Of a stretch of DNA of 39,869 nt, positions 8,862 to 17,143 are shown piece after piece. Where the stretch lies: contig NZ_NXLR01000017.1 of assembly GCF_003364255.1 (NCBI RefSeq), positions 1 through 39,869 of the forward strand. The letters are read 5' to 3'. The notes under the pieces are model-generated. The model was not told the origin of the DNA. It saw only the letters and a program-made list of their open reading frames with translations, and searched no databases. Each line of letters opens with the position of its first letter. Within the stretch, counting starts at the first letter, position 1. The stretch comes from Helicobacter marmotae (lineage in GTDB: Bacteria > Campylobacterota > Campylobacteria > Campylobacterales > Helicobacteraceae). Position numbers and translations under genes: made by a program.

Positions 8862-9731
8862 ATGAGATTGAAAGTTTTATTACTAGCCTTATTGTGCCAT
8901 TTATCTTCTATTTTTGGTGATGATAGGGTTTCTATTCAAGGAGATTCAAAGTGGCAACCACAGCTTATGAAAAATGGCTTTTATCGTTCTTTAGGCGTTT
9001 ATAGCGGGTATTACTTTTATGGCGAGGTAGATACGAGAACCAATGAAGAGGTCATGCATATGAGCTTATTTATGTTTGGCTTATCTGGGCAAATGGGTGT
9101 GGTGGCTAGAAATGCCTATAAGTTAGAGGGGACATTAAGGGTAAATTATGGCTATGGCAAGTATGTCGGTGGTGTTTTAGATGTAGATAATGAAGAGAGA
9201 AATGGAAAGCCCTTGACTGCGAGAGATGCTGTCCTTATTGGAGATGTGGAGTTAAAGGCTGGCTATAATCTCCTCTCCAATCTTTCATATATTTCTTTAT
9301 ATGCACAAAGTGGCTTAGGCTATTATCTTAATCGTAATGAAATGACCTCAATGTATAGGATACAAGGCTATTTGTATGTGCCCTTAGAGCTTGAGGGTGA
9401 GGCTATATTAAATGATAAGATAGCTTTAAGTTATGGGGCAGGGTATCGTTATTTGATTTTTGGTAATCACTTGAGTAGGGAGCCTACTGGACTTAATGGT
9501 AAGCTTGATGTTATCCAAAAAGATGGCTTTAGCTGGCATGGCTTTGTGGGAATGAACTTTTTTACTAAAGCAGGGCAACTGCGCTCTTTGCGCTTAGTGT
9601 ATGAGTATTGGAGTATAGGAGATTCTCCTGAAAGTGCAATGAGCAGTGTCTATACGGGTGATATACAATACCTCTATGAGCCTAAAAATAGAACTCATCG
9701 CGTTTTTCTCCAATATAGCTTTGGATTTTAA
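8862..9731 (+). CDS. Helicobacter small outer membrane beta-barrel protein (second of pair)
   Basis: A 289-residue protein with a clear signal peptide (RLKVLLLALLCHLSSIFG, then DD). The rest is a series of amphipathic strands rich in Tyr and Gly, and it ends LQYSFGF with the terminal Phe of an outer membrane barrel. Tracts such as SLGVYSGYYFYGEV, KAGYNLLSNLSYISLYAQSG and YGAGYRYLIFG look like barrel hairpins. The start is ATG 8862 with aaggggg 6 bases upstream; a GTG-type start at 8835 lies inside the previous gene and lacks an RBS. It is co-transcribed with the gene at 7979 and sits before ybdD. Ligand and role are unknown. Confidence 0.75.
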   Translation: MRLKVLLLALLCHLSSIFGDDRVSIQGDSKWQPQLMKNGFYRSLGVYSGYYFYGEVDTRTNEEVMHMSLFMFGLSGQMGVVARNAYKLEGTLRVNYGYGKYVGGVLDVDNEERNGKPLTARDAVLIGDVELKAGYNLLSNLSYISLYAQSGLGYYLNRNEMTSMYRIQGYLYVPLELEGEAILNDKIALSYGAGYRYLIFGNHLSREPTGLNGKLDVIQKDGFSWHGFVGMNFFTKAGQLRSLRLVYEYWSIGDSPESAMSSVYTGDIQYLYEPKNRTHRVFLQYSFGF

Positions 9732-9779
9732 GTATATTAAATAAGCTATATTATCCTTTATAGAAACTAAAGGTGTGTT

Positions 9780-9989
9780 ATGAAATTAAGGAGATTGTGG
9801 CTTAAATGCAGGGCATTATATAAACGAAGTGATAGGTTTTTACACCTTTTGGTGGGTATGCCAAGCTATGATAAATATGTAGAGCATATGAGGCTTCATC
9901 ACCCTGATAAGATTCCTAAAACACAAAAGGAGTTTTTCCTCCAAGCCTTAGAGGCGAAATATGGCGCGGGAAGCACGAAGTGTTGTTAA
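9780..9989 (+). CDS. ybdD: YbdD/YjiX family (DUF466) small protein
   Basis: A 69-residue basic cytosolic protein. LVGMPSYDKYVEHMRLHHPD followed by KTQKEFF and the tail GAGSTKCC match E. coli YbdD closely, including the terminal Cys-Cys. In enterobacteria YbdD and YjiX are needed together with CstA and BtsT for pyruvate uptake, and the genes are normally adjacent. Here it is separated from cstA by two outer membrane protein genes but stays on the same strand. RBS aaggtg precedes ATG 9780. A nested hairpin follows directly after the stop. Confidence 0.88.
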   Translation: MKLRRLWLKCRALYKRSDRFLHLLVGMPSYDKYVEHMRLHHPDKIPKTQKEFFLQALEAKYGAGSTKCC

Positions 9990-10026
9990 AGGGAATCTCG
10001 CAAGGTCTGCGAATACTATCTCCCTT
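9989..10026 (+). other. Nested hairpin between ybdD and queF
   Basis: Outer arms aaggga (9989-9994) and tccctt (10021-10026) enclose an inner perfect stem, tcgca (9998-10002) and tgcga (10008-10012), with a 5-base loop. It starts within the ybdD stop codon. No U-run follows, so a classical terminator is unlikely. It could be an mRNA-processing or regulatory structure in the queF leader. Confidence 0.4.
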
Positions 10027-10063
10027 AAACGTATCAATTTGTATCACACTCTAAGGAAGAACG

Positions 10064-10540
10064 ATGAGCAAACATCAACGAGAAAATGAGAATCTGACAT
10101 TACTAGGTAGTAATGGAGTTGTGTATCCTACAGATTATGACCCAAAGATTTTAGAGGCATTTGAGAATAAGCACAAAGACAATGATTATTTTGTAACTTT
10201 CAACTGCCCTGAATTTACAAGCCTCTGCCCTATCACTGCCCAACCAGATTTTGCGCATATTACTATCTCTTATATCCCTGCTAAAAAAATGGTTGAATCC
10301 AAATCATTAAAGCTCTATCTTTTTTCTTTCCGCAATCATGGCGATTTCCACGAAGATTGTATAAATATCATTATGAAAGATTTGCGCGATTTGCTTTTGC
10401 CTAAATATATTGAGGTTTATGGGAGATTTACCCCTAGAGGCGGGATAAGTATAGATCCTTTTGTAAATTATGCCATCCCCCATAGCCCTTATGAAGAAAT
10501 GGCACGCTATCGCCTGAGTAATCATAGATTAAAGCCCTAA
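10064..10540 (+). CDS. queF: NADPH-dependent 7-cyano-7-deazaguanine reductase
   Basis: Reduces preQ0 to preQ1 in queuosine tRNA modification. The 158-residue length is that of the short, unimodular QueF type. The signature [14 protein letters not shown] carries catalytic Cys55 and Asp62 at the same numbers as Bacillus QueF. The usual Gly in CPITGQ is Ala here. Downstream are the NADPH/substrate region [11 protein letters not shown] and the closing [12 protein letters not shown] aaggaa lies 5 bases before ATG 10064. The stop codon is part of the RBS of the next gene, yejB. No preQ1 riboswitch was found upstream. Confidence 0.95.
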   Translation: MSKHQRENENLTLLGSNGVVYPTDYDPKILEAFENKHKDNDYFVTFNCPEFTSLCPITAQPDFAHITISYIPAKKMVESKSLKLYLFSFRNHGDFHEDCINIIMKDLRDLLLPKYIEVYGRFTPRGGISIDPFVNYAIPHSPYEEMARYRLSNHRLKP

Positions 10541-10549
10541 GGATTTTGC

Positions 10550-11602
10550 TTGGGCATATATTTTTTGAGACGTCTTTTGCTTATTATCCCTACGCTTTTA
10601 GGTGTGATGAGTATTAATTTTATCCTTATGCAGCTCTCCCCCGGTGGTCCTATAGAACGTGAAATAGCCAAAATAGAGAATCTAGGGCATTTAAGTGAAG
10701 CTGCATTAGGCTCAAATACCCTCTATAAGGGCTCCATTGGCTTAGATCCGGAGTTTATAGAAGAGATTAAAAAGCTTTATGGATTTGATAAACCTTTATT
10801 GGAGCGATACATACAAATGCTATGGAATTTTGCGCGATTTGATTTTGGTGAGAGCTTTTACGCACAAAGCAGTGTCTTATCTATCATCGCCCAAAAGCTC
10901 CCTGTGTCTATCTCGCTCGGATTTTTTAGCACATTGCTTATTTACCTTATTAGCATTCCCTTAGGCATTGCTAAGGCTGTGCGTCATGGCTCTAAATTTG
11001 ATGTGATAAGTAGCATTGTTATTGTCGTGCTTAATGCCATTCCCGCCTTTATGTTTGGTGTGGTGTTGATTGTGCTATTTTGCGGGGGGAGTTATTTTGA
11101 TATTTTTCCTTTGCGTTCTTTAGTGAGTGATGATTTTGAGACTTTGAGTATATGGGGCAAGATTGTAGATTATCTCTGGCATTTATGTCTGCCTGTGCTG
11201 TGTATTTCTATAGGCGGGCTTGCGACTTTAAGTATGTTAAGCAAAAATTGCTTTTTAGAGGAGATTCACAAAAGCTATGTAGTATGTGCTAGGGCTAAGG
11301 GCGGGAGCGAATTGCACATTCTCTATGGGCATATCTTTCGTAATGCTATGCTTTTAATCATCAGCGGATTTCCTGCAGTGTTTATTGGTGCGTTTTTTAG
11401 CGGGAGTTTGCTTATTGAAGTGATTTTTAGCCTTGATGGTTTGGGGCTTTTAGGCTATGAGAGCGTGCTTAATCGCGACTTTCCCGTTGTATTTGGCACG
11501 CTTTATATTTTTACTTTCCTAGCCCTTGTGTTGGGTATCATCACTGATATGCTTTATTATTTTATCGACCCGCGCATTCACTTTGAGGGTAAAAATGCTT
11601 AA
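10550..11602 (+). CDS. yejB: Peptide ABC transporter permease, YejB type
   Basis: A 350-residue inner-membrane permease of the Dpp/Opp class. The N-terminus [19 protein letters not shown] and the Pro-rich QLSPGGPIE are typical of YejB. The long periplasmic loop after TM1 and the cytoplasmic EAA-like loop ([26 protein letters not shown], about 240-265) contact the ATPase. Translation starts at TTG 10550, which is preceded by TAAGGA overlapping the queF stop; no ATG candidate fits the family N-terminus. It overlaps yejE by 8 bases. YejABEF systems import oligopeptides, including microcin C-like compounds, in other bacteria. The binding protein YejA is not encoded here. Confidence 0.9.
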   Translation: MGIYFLRRLLLIIPTLLGVMSINFILMQLSPGGPIEREIAKIENLGHLSEAALGSNTLYKGSIGLDPEFIEEIKKLYGFDKPLLERYIQMLWNFARFDFGESFYAQSSVLSIIAQKLPVSISLGFFSTLLIYLISIPLGIAKAVRHGSKFDVISSIVIVVLNAIPAFMFGVVLIVLFCGGSYFDIFPLRSLVSDDFETLSIWGKIVDYLWHLCLPVLCISIGGLATLSMLSKNCFLEEIHKSYVVCARAKGGSELHILYGHIFRNAMLLIISGFPAVFIGAFFSGSLLIEVIFSLDGLGLLGYESVLNRDFPVVFGTLYIFTFLALVLGIITDMLYYFIDPRIHFEGKNA

Positions 11603-12647
11603 AGCACATATCCTCAAAGCGCGTTGGCAGATTTTTAAGCAAAATAGGCGAGCCTACTATTCCCTCTGGCTTTTTGTAGCCTTTTTTATTTTAAGCTTAG
11701 GGGCGGAGTTTATCGCTAATGATAAGCCTTTATTTATCTATAAAGATTCTAAGATGTATTTCCCTGTGTTTGTGAATTATACTGAACGCACCTTTGGAGG
11801 GGACTTTGATACATGGTGTGATTATAAGGATAGCTATGTGAGAGATGAGCTTTTGGGGAATGCCTTTGTTCTCTCTGCACCTATCGCTTATAGCTATGAT
11901 ACAATCATTATGGACTTAAACTCCCAAGCCCCAAGTCCCCCTGAATTAAAGCATATCTTAGGCACAGATGATAAAGCTAGAGATGTAGCAGCAAGGCTGA
12001 TTTATGGGTATAGAATCTCCATTCTCTTTGCCCTTATTTTAACTCTATGCAGTGTGGTTATTGGCGTGTGTGCAGGGGCTATGCAGGGGTATTATGGTGG
12101 GGCAGTGGATTTAGTAGGGCAGCGGTGCATAGAGATTTTGAATGCTGTGCCTATTTTGTTTGTTATCATCATTATTTCAAGCGTGTTTCAAGCGAGTTTT
12201 TGGTGGATTCTCTGTGTGGTGCTAATGTTTTCATGGATGGTGCTTGTTAATCTCGTCCGTGCAGAATTTCTCAAAGCGCGGAATCTTGAGTATGTCCGCG
12301 CAGCTAAGGCTATGGGGGTAAGTGATATGCGCATTATCTTTGTGCATATTTTGCCAAATGCTCTTAGTGCGACACTCACATTTACGCCCTTTATTATGGC
12401 GGGGAGTATTGTTACATTAAGTAGCCTTGATTTTTTGGGCTTTGGTATGCCTGTGGGGAGTGCGAGCTTAGGGGAAATCTTAGCTCAAGGTAAAAATAAT
12501 CTCACATCGCCGCATTTGGGGATTAGCGCGTTTGTGGCTTTGTGTATTTTACTCTCAATACTCGTTTTTATAGGAGAGGGCTTACGCGATGCCTTTGACC
12601 CTCATATCAAACTTCATATAAGAGAAGCTCATGCTAGCAATCACTAA
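11595..12647 (+). CDS. yejE: Peptide ABC transporter permease, YejE type
   Basis: A 350-residue second permease. It opens with a charged segment and the motif [17 protein letters not shown], and has a large periplasmic region between TM1 and TM2 (FANDKPLF-type segment, then [26 protein letters not shown]). The EAA loop [30 protein letters not shown] lies at about 215-245. These are YejE/DppC hallmarks. ATG 11595 is chosen because gagggt lies 5 bases upstream and the upstream in-frame TTG-type start would lie deep in yejB. It overlaps yejB by 8 bases and yejF by 17, indicating strict translational coupling. Confidence 0.9.
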   Translation: MLKAHILKARWQIFKQNRRAYYSLWLFVAFFILSLGAEFIANDKPLFIYKDSKMYFPVFVNYTERTFGGDFDTWCDYKDSYVRDELLGNAFVLSAPIAYSYDTIIMDLNSQAPSPPELKHILGTDDKARDVAARLIYGYRISILFALILTLCSVVIGVCAGAMQGYYGGAVDLVGQRCIEILNAVPILFVIIIISSVFQASFWWILCVVLMFSWMVLVNLVRAEFLKARNLEYVRAAKAMGVSDMRIIFVHILPNALSATLTFTPFIMAGSIVTLSSLDFLGFGMPVGSASLGEILAQGKNNLTSPHLGISAFVALCILLSILVFIGEGLRDAFDPHIKLHIREAHASNH

Positions 12648-14193
12648 TCTTTGTGCAAGCTTTGTGGGAAATGCCAATTTTAAACTGCAAGATATATATT
12701 TGCATATCGCCCCAAGGGAAAAGCTCGCCCTTGTAGGGGAGTCTGGCTCGGGTAAAAGTATGCTTGCACAAATGATACTCTCCTTGCAGAGCAATATTAT
12801 TGTGCATGAGGGCAGTATATGCTTTGAGGGCACCAATCTTCTCGCTTTAAATGGAAAGCAGCTTCGTTCATTACGTGGGAGGGAGATTGCCTATATCCCT
12901 CAAGAGCCTCTCTCAAGCCTTAACCCCCTCCACAAGGTAGGTAAGCAGATTTTAGAGAGCTTTTACCTCCATGCAGATGTGCTTTACCCTCATCTTTCAT
13001 CTCAAGCTTTGCATACATTAGCGAGCGAGAGGCTAGAAGAGCTTTTGGAATCTGTAGGCTTAGATACATATTATGCTAAGGCATATCCCTTTGAGCTAAG
13101 CGGAGGGCAGAAGCAGAGGGTAGCCATTGCTATGAGTATTATTAATAAACCTAAATTATTGATTTGTGATGAGCCCACAACTGCCCTAGATGTGCTCGTG
13201 CAGCGTCAGATTATGGAGCTATTATTAAGCCTTAGCGCTGAATGTGCGATTTTGTTTATTAGCCATGATTTGGGCGTGGTAAGGGGCTTTTGCGATAAAG
13301 TAGTCGTGCTGCAAAATGGTAAGGTTATAGAGAGTAATAGCACACAAAGGCTTTTCTCTGCGCCCAAAGAGGAATATACTGCATTTTTAATAGAATCTCT
13401 CAAACTCCCAGAGAGGCAAAAGGGCTTAAAACAAAGTGATAGCACGCTTTTAGAGGCAAGGCATTTAAGTGTGGGGGTAAGCAAGCGCACTCTCTTAAAA
13501 GCGCATTATAAGGAGCTCGTAAAAGATGTGAGTTTCACACTGCATAGAGGTGAGATATTAGGCATAGCAGGTGCAAGTGGGAGTGGTAAATCAAGCTTGG
13601 CTTTAGGTTTGCTGCATTTATTGGAGCTAAGGGGGGAGCTATATTTAAAGGGCAAAAAGGCAGAGACAAAGGATTTGAGAGGGCATATTAGTATGGTTTT
13701 TCAAGACCCTTTTTCTTCCCTCTCTCCGCGATTTAGTATAGGAGAAATTATTACAGAGGTTCTAGGGGGGAAGAGGGCTTGTGAAGAGAGGATAATATGG
13801 GCTTTAGAATCTGTAGGCTTAGATACATATTATGCTAAGGCGTATCCCTTTGAGTTAAGCGGAGGGCAGAAGCAGAGGGTAGCCATTGCACGTGCGATTG
13901 TTAGGGAGCCAGATATTTTATTGCTTGATGAGCCCACTTCTGCCCTTGATAAAAGCTCACAAAAGCTTATCCTTACACTTTTGCTTAAGCTCCAAAAGCA
14001 GCTTGATATGGGCTATATTTTTATCACGCATGATTTGGAGATACTACGGGCATTAAGCGATAATGTGCTTATTTTGCATAATGGATTAGTTGTAGAATCT
14101 GGCAAGTGTGAAGATGTATTTACTTCTCCACAGAGTAGCTATGCGCGAGATTTGCTTCATACATTTTTTGGAGGGGAACGTGATAGAATCTAG
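12631..14193 (+). CDS. yejF: Peptide ABC transporter ATPase with two nucleotide-binding domains, YejF type
   Basis: A 520-residue fused ATPase. Half 1 has Walker A GESGSGKS, signature LSGGQKQR, Walker B LLICDEPTTALD and the switch His in FISHDLG. Half 2 has Walker A GASGSGKS, signature LSGGQKQR, Walker B ILLLDEPTSALD and FITHDLE. The two halves match the two permeases. An 83-base stretch covering the approach to and including the signature is nearly identical in both halves (13048-13130 and 13807-13889; 2 mismatches). ATG 12631 lies inside the yejE coding region after agagaag. The 3' end contains the start of magIII. Confidence 0.93.
   Translation: MLAITNLCASFVGNANFKLQDIYLHIAPREKLALVGESGSGKSMLAQMILSLQSNIIVHEGSICFEGTNLLALNGKQLRSLRGREIAYIPQEPLSSLNPLHKVGKQILESFYLHADVLYPHLSSQALHTLASERLEELLESVGLDTYYAKAYPFELSGGQKQRVAIAMSIINKPKLLICDEPTTALDVLVQRQIMELLLSLSAECAILFISHDLGVVRGFCDKVVVLQNGKVIESNSTQRLFSAPKEEYTAFLIESLKLPERQKGLKQSDSTLLEARHLSVGVSKRTLLKAHYKELVKDVSFTLHRGEILGIAGASGSGKSSLALGLLHLLELRGELYLKGKKAETKDLRGHISMVFQDPFSSLSPRFSIGEIITEVLGGKRACEERIIWALESVGLDTYYAKAYPFELSGGQKQRVAIARAIVREPDILLLDEPTSALDKSSQKLILTLLLKLQKQLDMGYIFITHDLEILRALSDNVLILHNGLVVESGKCEDVFTSPQSSYARDLLHTFFGGERDRI
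13048..13130 (+). repeat. Intragenic direct repeat in yejF, copy 1
   Basis: 83 bases that recur at 13807-13889 with only two differences (a/g in aaggcRtat, c/t in gagYtaag). They encode ESVGLDTYYAKAYPFELSGG and the rest of the ABC signature through VAIA in the first ATPase half. Identity this high at synonymous sites is not explained by protein constraint alone. Confidence 0.95.
13807..13889 (+). repeat. Intragenic direct repeat in yejF, copy 2
   Basis: Second copy of the 83-base unit at 13048-13130 (81 of 83 identical), at the equivalent place in the second ATPase half. Flanking DNA on both sides is not similar at this level. Confidence 0.95.
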
Positions 14194-14842
14194 CTTTGTG
14201 CTTTTAAAGGCTTTAAAACAAAGAGATTTATTAAAAGATAAGCCTAGCTGGTGGTGGCATAATCATGGGAGTTTTGAGGTTATCTTAGGTGCGATACTTG
14301 TACAAAATACACAATGGCAAAATGTAGAGAAAATGCTTACCTCTCTTAAAGGGGCGGGGCTTATCGGCGGAGATTCTCAAAAAGATTTAGAATCTATGGC
14401 ACATATACAAGCCCTCGTGTTGCAATCTCACATTAGAGGCTTGCAAAAGCAAAAATCTAGCTCTATTATCAAGCTCTCACAGGCTATTTTAAGGGATTTT
14501 GGGAGTTTTGAGTATTTTAGGGACAATGTGGATTTTGAGTGGCTACTTGCTCAAAAGGGCATAGGGCGCGAGAGTGCGTATGCGATTTTAAATTATGCTT
14601 GTGGGCGTGAAGTTATGGTGGTGGATAAATATACCTATAAATTGCTTTGCGCGCTAGGCTGGGAGATAGAGGATTATGAGGAGTTAAGGGCATTTTGTGA
14701 ATCTGGTGTGAGGGAAAATATGGGCTTAGTTTATGAGATGTATCCGCAAGATATGCCCTTGGCTCAAATTTTCGCACGATTTCATGGCAAAATCGTAGAA
14801 TTTAGCAAACTCAAGCTTAGCCCACAAGAGCTATTGGTGTAA
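14180..14842 (+). CDS. magIII: 3-methyladenine DNA glycosylase, MagIII type (HhH-GPD)
   Basis: A base-excision repair enzyme of the endonuclease III superfamily that removes 3-methyladenine. GTG 14180 gives 220 residues, close to the 218 of H. pylori MagIII, and gagggg lies 4 bases upstream. Trp24 and Trp25 fall at the positions of the H. pylori base-binding tryptophans. VQNTQW (41-46) carries a Trp where H. pylori has Phe45. The HhH element is LAQKGIGRESAYAIL, and the catalytic Asp is in VVDKYT at about 149. The four Cys of the endonuclease III Fe-S cluster are absent, as expected for MagIII. It overlaps yejF by 14 bases, so a repair gene is coupled to a peptide transporter. Confidence 0.9.
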   Translation: MIESSFVLLKALKQRDLLKDKPSWWWHNHGSFEVILGAILVQNTQWQNVEKMLTSLKGAGLIGGDSQKDLESMAHIQALVLQSHIRGLQKQKSSSIIKLSQAILRDFGSFEYFRDNVDFEWLLAQKGIGRESAYAILNYACGREVMVVDKYTYKLLCALGWEIEDYEELRAFCESGVRENMGLVYEMYPQDMPLAQIFARFHGKIVEFSKLKLSPQELLV

Positions 14843-14863
14843 CTTTGTGAAGAGGGGGTTTGA

Positions 14864-15667
14864 ATGGGTAAATTTATAAATCGAATCTGCTTTACGCTTT
14901 GTTTTGCTTTATTTTATCTCTGCTCGCTTAGGGCAGAATATAGCTGCGATGGGGGAAAATGTAGTGATTATAAGCTGGGGCTTAGTGCATTAGCTGGGGT
15001 GCATAGCACTGCCTTGCATAGTGCCTCTATGCAAGGGGTAGGCATAAATGCGCTCTTTTCTCAGTACAATCCGCATTATGGCTTTGCATTTAATTTTACC
15101 TTTGGTATTTTGCATTCTCGATTCAAAAACGCAAAAAATGCCATTATAGCTTATGATAAAGATACTTTCAGTACTTCTAGTGGGTATGTGCAAACCAATG
15201 TGTTTTTTGCCAAAAATCTTAAAAACAATGTATACAATCCTTTCTTTATGGGAGTGTTGCTAGGCTGGGAGGGTGTATATTTTGATGAAAAATATGGTGT
15301 GCCGAATTCTGTACTTTTGACATTAGGGCTTGGGCTAAGTGGCTCTTATATGCTCTCTCACAATCTTGCTTTTGAATATGGGGCTTCATATAATTATGGC
15401 GTGTATGCTAAGCATTCCTATCCTATTAGTTATCTAGCTGATAGATACACTTTATTAAAGCCTAATAATCATCAAGTGCGACTTTTTTTGGGAATCCATA
15501 AAAATAAAACCTATGGTGTATTTGCCAAAGCTCATTTAAGTCTCACGCATTTAGATAGTGCTAGAAATGCTATAACTAATCGTTATGGGAGTGTTAGCAT
15601 TTACCCGCAATCTATGCAAGTAATGTTCGGTTTAGAATGTGGCTTTGGCTTCAATCAATGGCTTTAA
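14864..15667 (+). CDS. Helicobacter small outer membrane protein with N-terminal CX4C
   Basis: A 267-residue protein. The signal peptide is a hydrophobic core (CFTLCFALFYLCSL) followed by RA-EY. Just after the likely cleavage site comes a Cys pair, CDGGKC (Cys28/Cys33). The rest alternates Tyr/Phe/Gly strands (NPHYGFAFNFTFGI, LLTLGLGLSGSYMLSHNLAFEYGASYNYG) as in outer membrane barrels. The protein ends GFGFNQWL rather than with a terminal Phe, so barrel membership is less certain than for the pair at 7979-9731. RBS gaggggg lies 6 bases before ATG 14864. It is on the same strand as, and 22 bases after, magIII. Confidence 0.7.
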   Translation: MGKFINRICFTLCFALFYLCSLRAEYSCDGGKCSDYKLGLSALAGVHSTALHSASMQGVGINALFSQYNPHYGFAFNFTFGILHSRFKNAKNAIIAYDKDTFSTSSGYVQTNVFFAKNLKNNVYNPFFMGVLLGWEGVYFDEKYGVPNSVLLTLGLGLSGSYMLSHNLAFEYGASYNYGVYAKHSYPISYLADRYTLLKPNNHQVRLFLGIHKNKTYGVFAKAHLSLTHLDSARNAITNRYGSVSIYPQSMQVMFGLECGFGFNQWL

Positions 15668-15694
15668 TTTAAAGTATTTTTTACTTTGCTAGGA

Positions 15695-15700
15695 TAGAAT
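15695..15700 (+). promoter_or_regulatory. Candidate -10 box upstream of the fumarase genes
   Basis: TAGAAT (15695-15700), 30 bases before the ATG at 15730, lies in an AT-rich stretch between the outer membrane protein gene and fumarase. It differs from TATAAT at one base. Helicobacter sigma-80 promoters often lack a -35 box, and none is clear here. Confidence 0.35.
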
Positions 15701-15729
15701 CTCTTAAAAGCAATTTTTAAGGAGCGTAT

Positions 15730-16575
15730 ATGAGAGAAGTGCGATATGAGGACATTAAATCTGCTGTGGCAAAGCTTGCTATTGATGCGTGCTGTATCCA
15801 AACACCTGATATTAAGCATGCCTTTGCTGCGGCGAAGAAAACCGAGCAATCACCCTTAGGGCAAAATATACTTGATACACTTATAGAAAATGGTAAAATC
15901 GCTCAAAGCAATATGATGCCTATTTGCCAAGATACGGGTATGACCGTGGTATTTGTCGAGGTGGGGCAAGATGTGCATATTGTGGGTGGATACCTTGAAG
16001 ATGCGATTAATGAGGGTATCAAAGAGGGCTATACAAATGGATATTTGCGTAAATCTGTGGTGAGTGAGCCACTCTATGAGCGTAAAAATACGACAAACAA
16101 CGCCCCAGCAGTGATACATACGCGTATGATTAAGGGTGATAAACTTCATCTCAAAGTATGCCCTAAAGGCTTTGGAAGTGAGAATAAAAGCGTGCTGAAA
16201 ATGCTTGTGCCTGCTGATGGCATTGATGGTGTGAAAGAGGTTTTTACACAAGCTGTGAAACTCGCAGGACCAAACGCTTGCCCCCCTATGGTGATTGGTG
16301 TAGGGATAGGCGGCACAATGGAAAAGGCTGCCCTTTTAGCTAAACAAGCTGCTGTGAGGGAGATAGATTCTAAAAATCCAGACCCTCGCTATGCAAAGCT
16401 AGAGGAAGAATTACTTGAAATTGCAAATAAAACAGGCGTGGGACCACAAGGCTTAGGCGGCACAACAACCGCATTTGCTGTGAATGTAGAGTGGTATCCT
16501 ACTCATATTGCCGGCTTGCCTGTAGCAGTAAATATCAACTGCCATGCCGCACGACATGCTGATATTGAGCTTTAA
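15730..16575 (+). CDS. Class I (Fe-S) fumarate hydratase, alpha subunit
   Basis: A cytosolic hydro-lyase interconverting fumarate and malate; tartrate dehydratase is the main alternative in the family. The 281 residues correspond to the N-terminal catalytic domain of FumA-type enzymes. Three Cys that would bind the [4Fe-4S] cluster are visible: PICQDTG (Cys66), GPNACPP (Cys184) and NINCHAARH (Cys271). The Gly-rich GVGIGGTMEKAA and GLGGTTTAFAV segments also fit. RBS taaggag precedes ATG 15730. The beta subunit follows after 10 bases. H. pylori uses class II FumC instead, so an oxygen-sensitive class I enzyme is a useful lineage marker. Confidence 0.92.
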   Translation: MREVRYEDIKSAVAKLAIDACCIQTPDIKHAFAAAKKTEQSPLGQNILDTLIENGKIAQSNMMPICQDTGMTVVFVEVGQDVHIVGGYLEDAINEGIKEGYTNGYLRKSVVSEPLYERKNTTNNAPAVIHTRMIKGDKLHLKVCPKGFGSENKSVLKMLVPADGIDGVKEVFTQAVKLAGPNACPPMVIGVGIGGTMEKAALLAKQAAVREIDSKNPDPRYAKLEEELLEIANKTGVGPQGLGGTTTAFAVNVEWYPTHIAGLPVAVNINCHAARHADIEL

Positions 16576-16585
16576 GGAGGAGATA

Positions 16586-17143
16586 ATGAGTGAAGCAAGA
16601 AAGATTAGTGCGCCTTTGAGTAAAGAAGTGGCAACAAGCCTTAAAGCAGGGGAGAGTGTGCTCATCAGCGGGACGATTTTAGCCGCAAGGGACGCCGCAC
16701 ACAAGGCATTAACCGAAGCTCTAGCAAGGGGAGAAAAGCTCCCTGTGGATTTGAGGGGTGAGACAATCTACTATCTAGGACCAACTCCTGCCAAACCCGG
16801 AAATGCCATTGGCTCAGCGGGTCCTACTACAAGCGGGAGAATGGACAAATACACGCCCACTATCATAGAGCAGGGCATTGTTGGTATGATTGGTAAAGGC
16901 TATCGCAGTAAGGAAGTGATAGATTCTATGGTAAAGCATGGGGTAGTGTATATGGTTGCAGTGGGCGGGGCTGCTGCGCTTATTTCTAAATGTATCACAA
17001 AGTATGAGGTTTTAGCTTATCCTGAGCTTGGACCAGAAGCGGTAGCGAGACTAACGATTGAGAACTTTCCTGCTATTGTGGCAATTGACGCACATGGGAA
17101 TAATTATTATGAAGTAGGGCAAGCCCCATATAAGAAAATTTAG
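16586..17143 (+). CDS. Class I (Fe-S) fumarate hydratase, beta subunit
   Basis: 185 residues forming the swivelling C-terminal domain of the split class I fumarase. Motifs are GTILAARDAAHK, LPVDLRGETIYYLGPTPAKPG, GSAGPTTSGRMDKYTP, MIGKGYRS and YMVAVGGAAALISK. The last ones form the substrate carboxylate-binding site in the family. ATG 16586 is preferred because AAGGAGG lies 6 bases upstream; the earlier in-frame ATG at 16544 is inside the alpha subunit gene and has no RBS. It is read with the alpha subunit as a two-gene operon. Confidence 0.92.
   Translation: MSEARKISAPLSKEVATSLKAGESVLISGTILAARDAAHKALTEALARGEKLPVDLRGETIYYLGPTPAKPGNAIGSAGPTTSGRMDKYTPTIIEQGIVGMIGKGYRSKEVIDSMVKHGVVYMVAVGGAAALISKCITKYEVLAYPELGPEAVARLTIENFPAIVAIDAHGNNYYEVGQAPYKKI

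Noticed and set aside
9989-10063. preQ1 riboswitch upstream of queF
   Set aside because: The hairpin lacks the C-rich loop and the A-rich pairing tail of preQ1-I and does not resemble preQ1-II.
13627-13790. G6 runs in yejF as possible further phase-variation tracts
   Set aside because: Six bases is too short for frequent slippage and the frame is intact. Similar G6/C6 runs occur in several genes by chance.
15856-16251. 131-codon open frame antisense to fumarase alpha
   Set aside because: Complement of conserved fumarase codons; no independent evidence.
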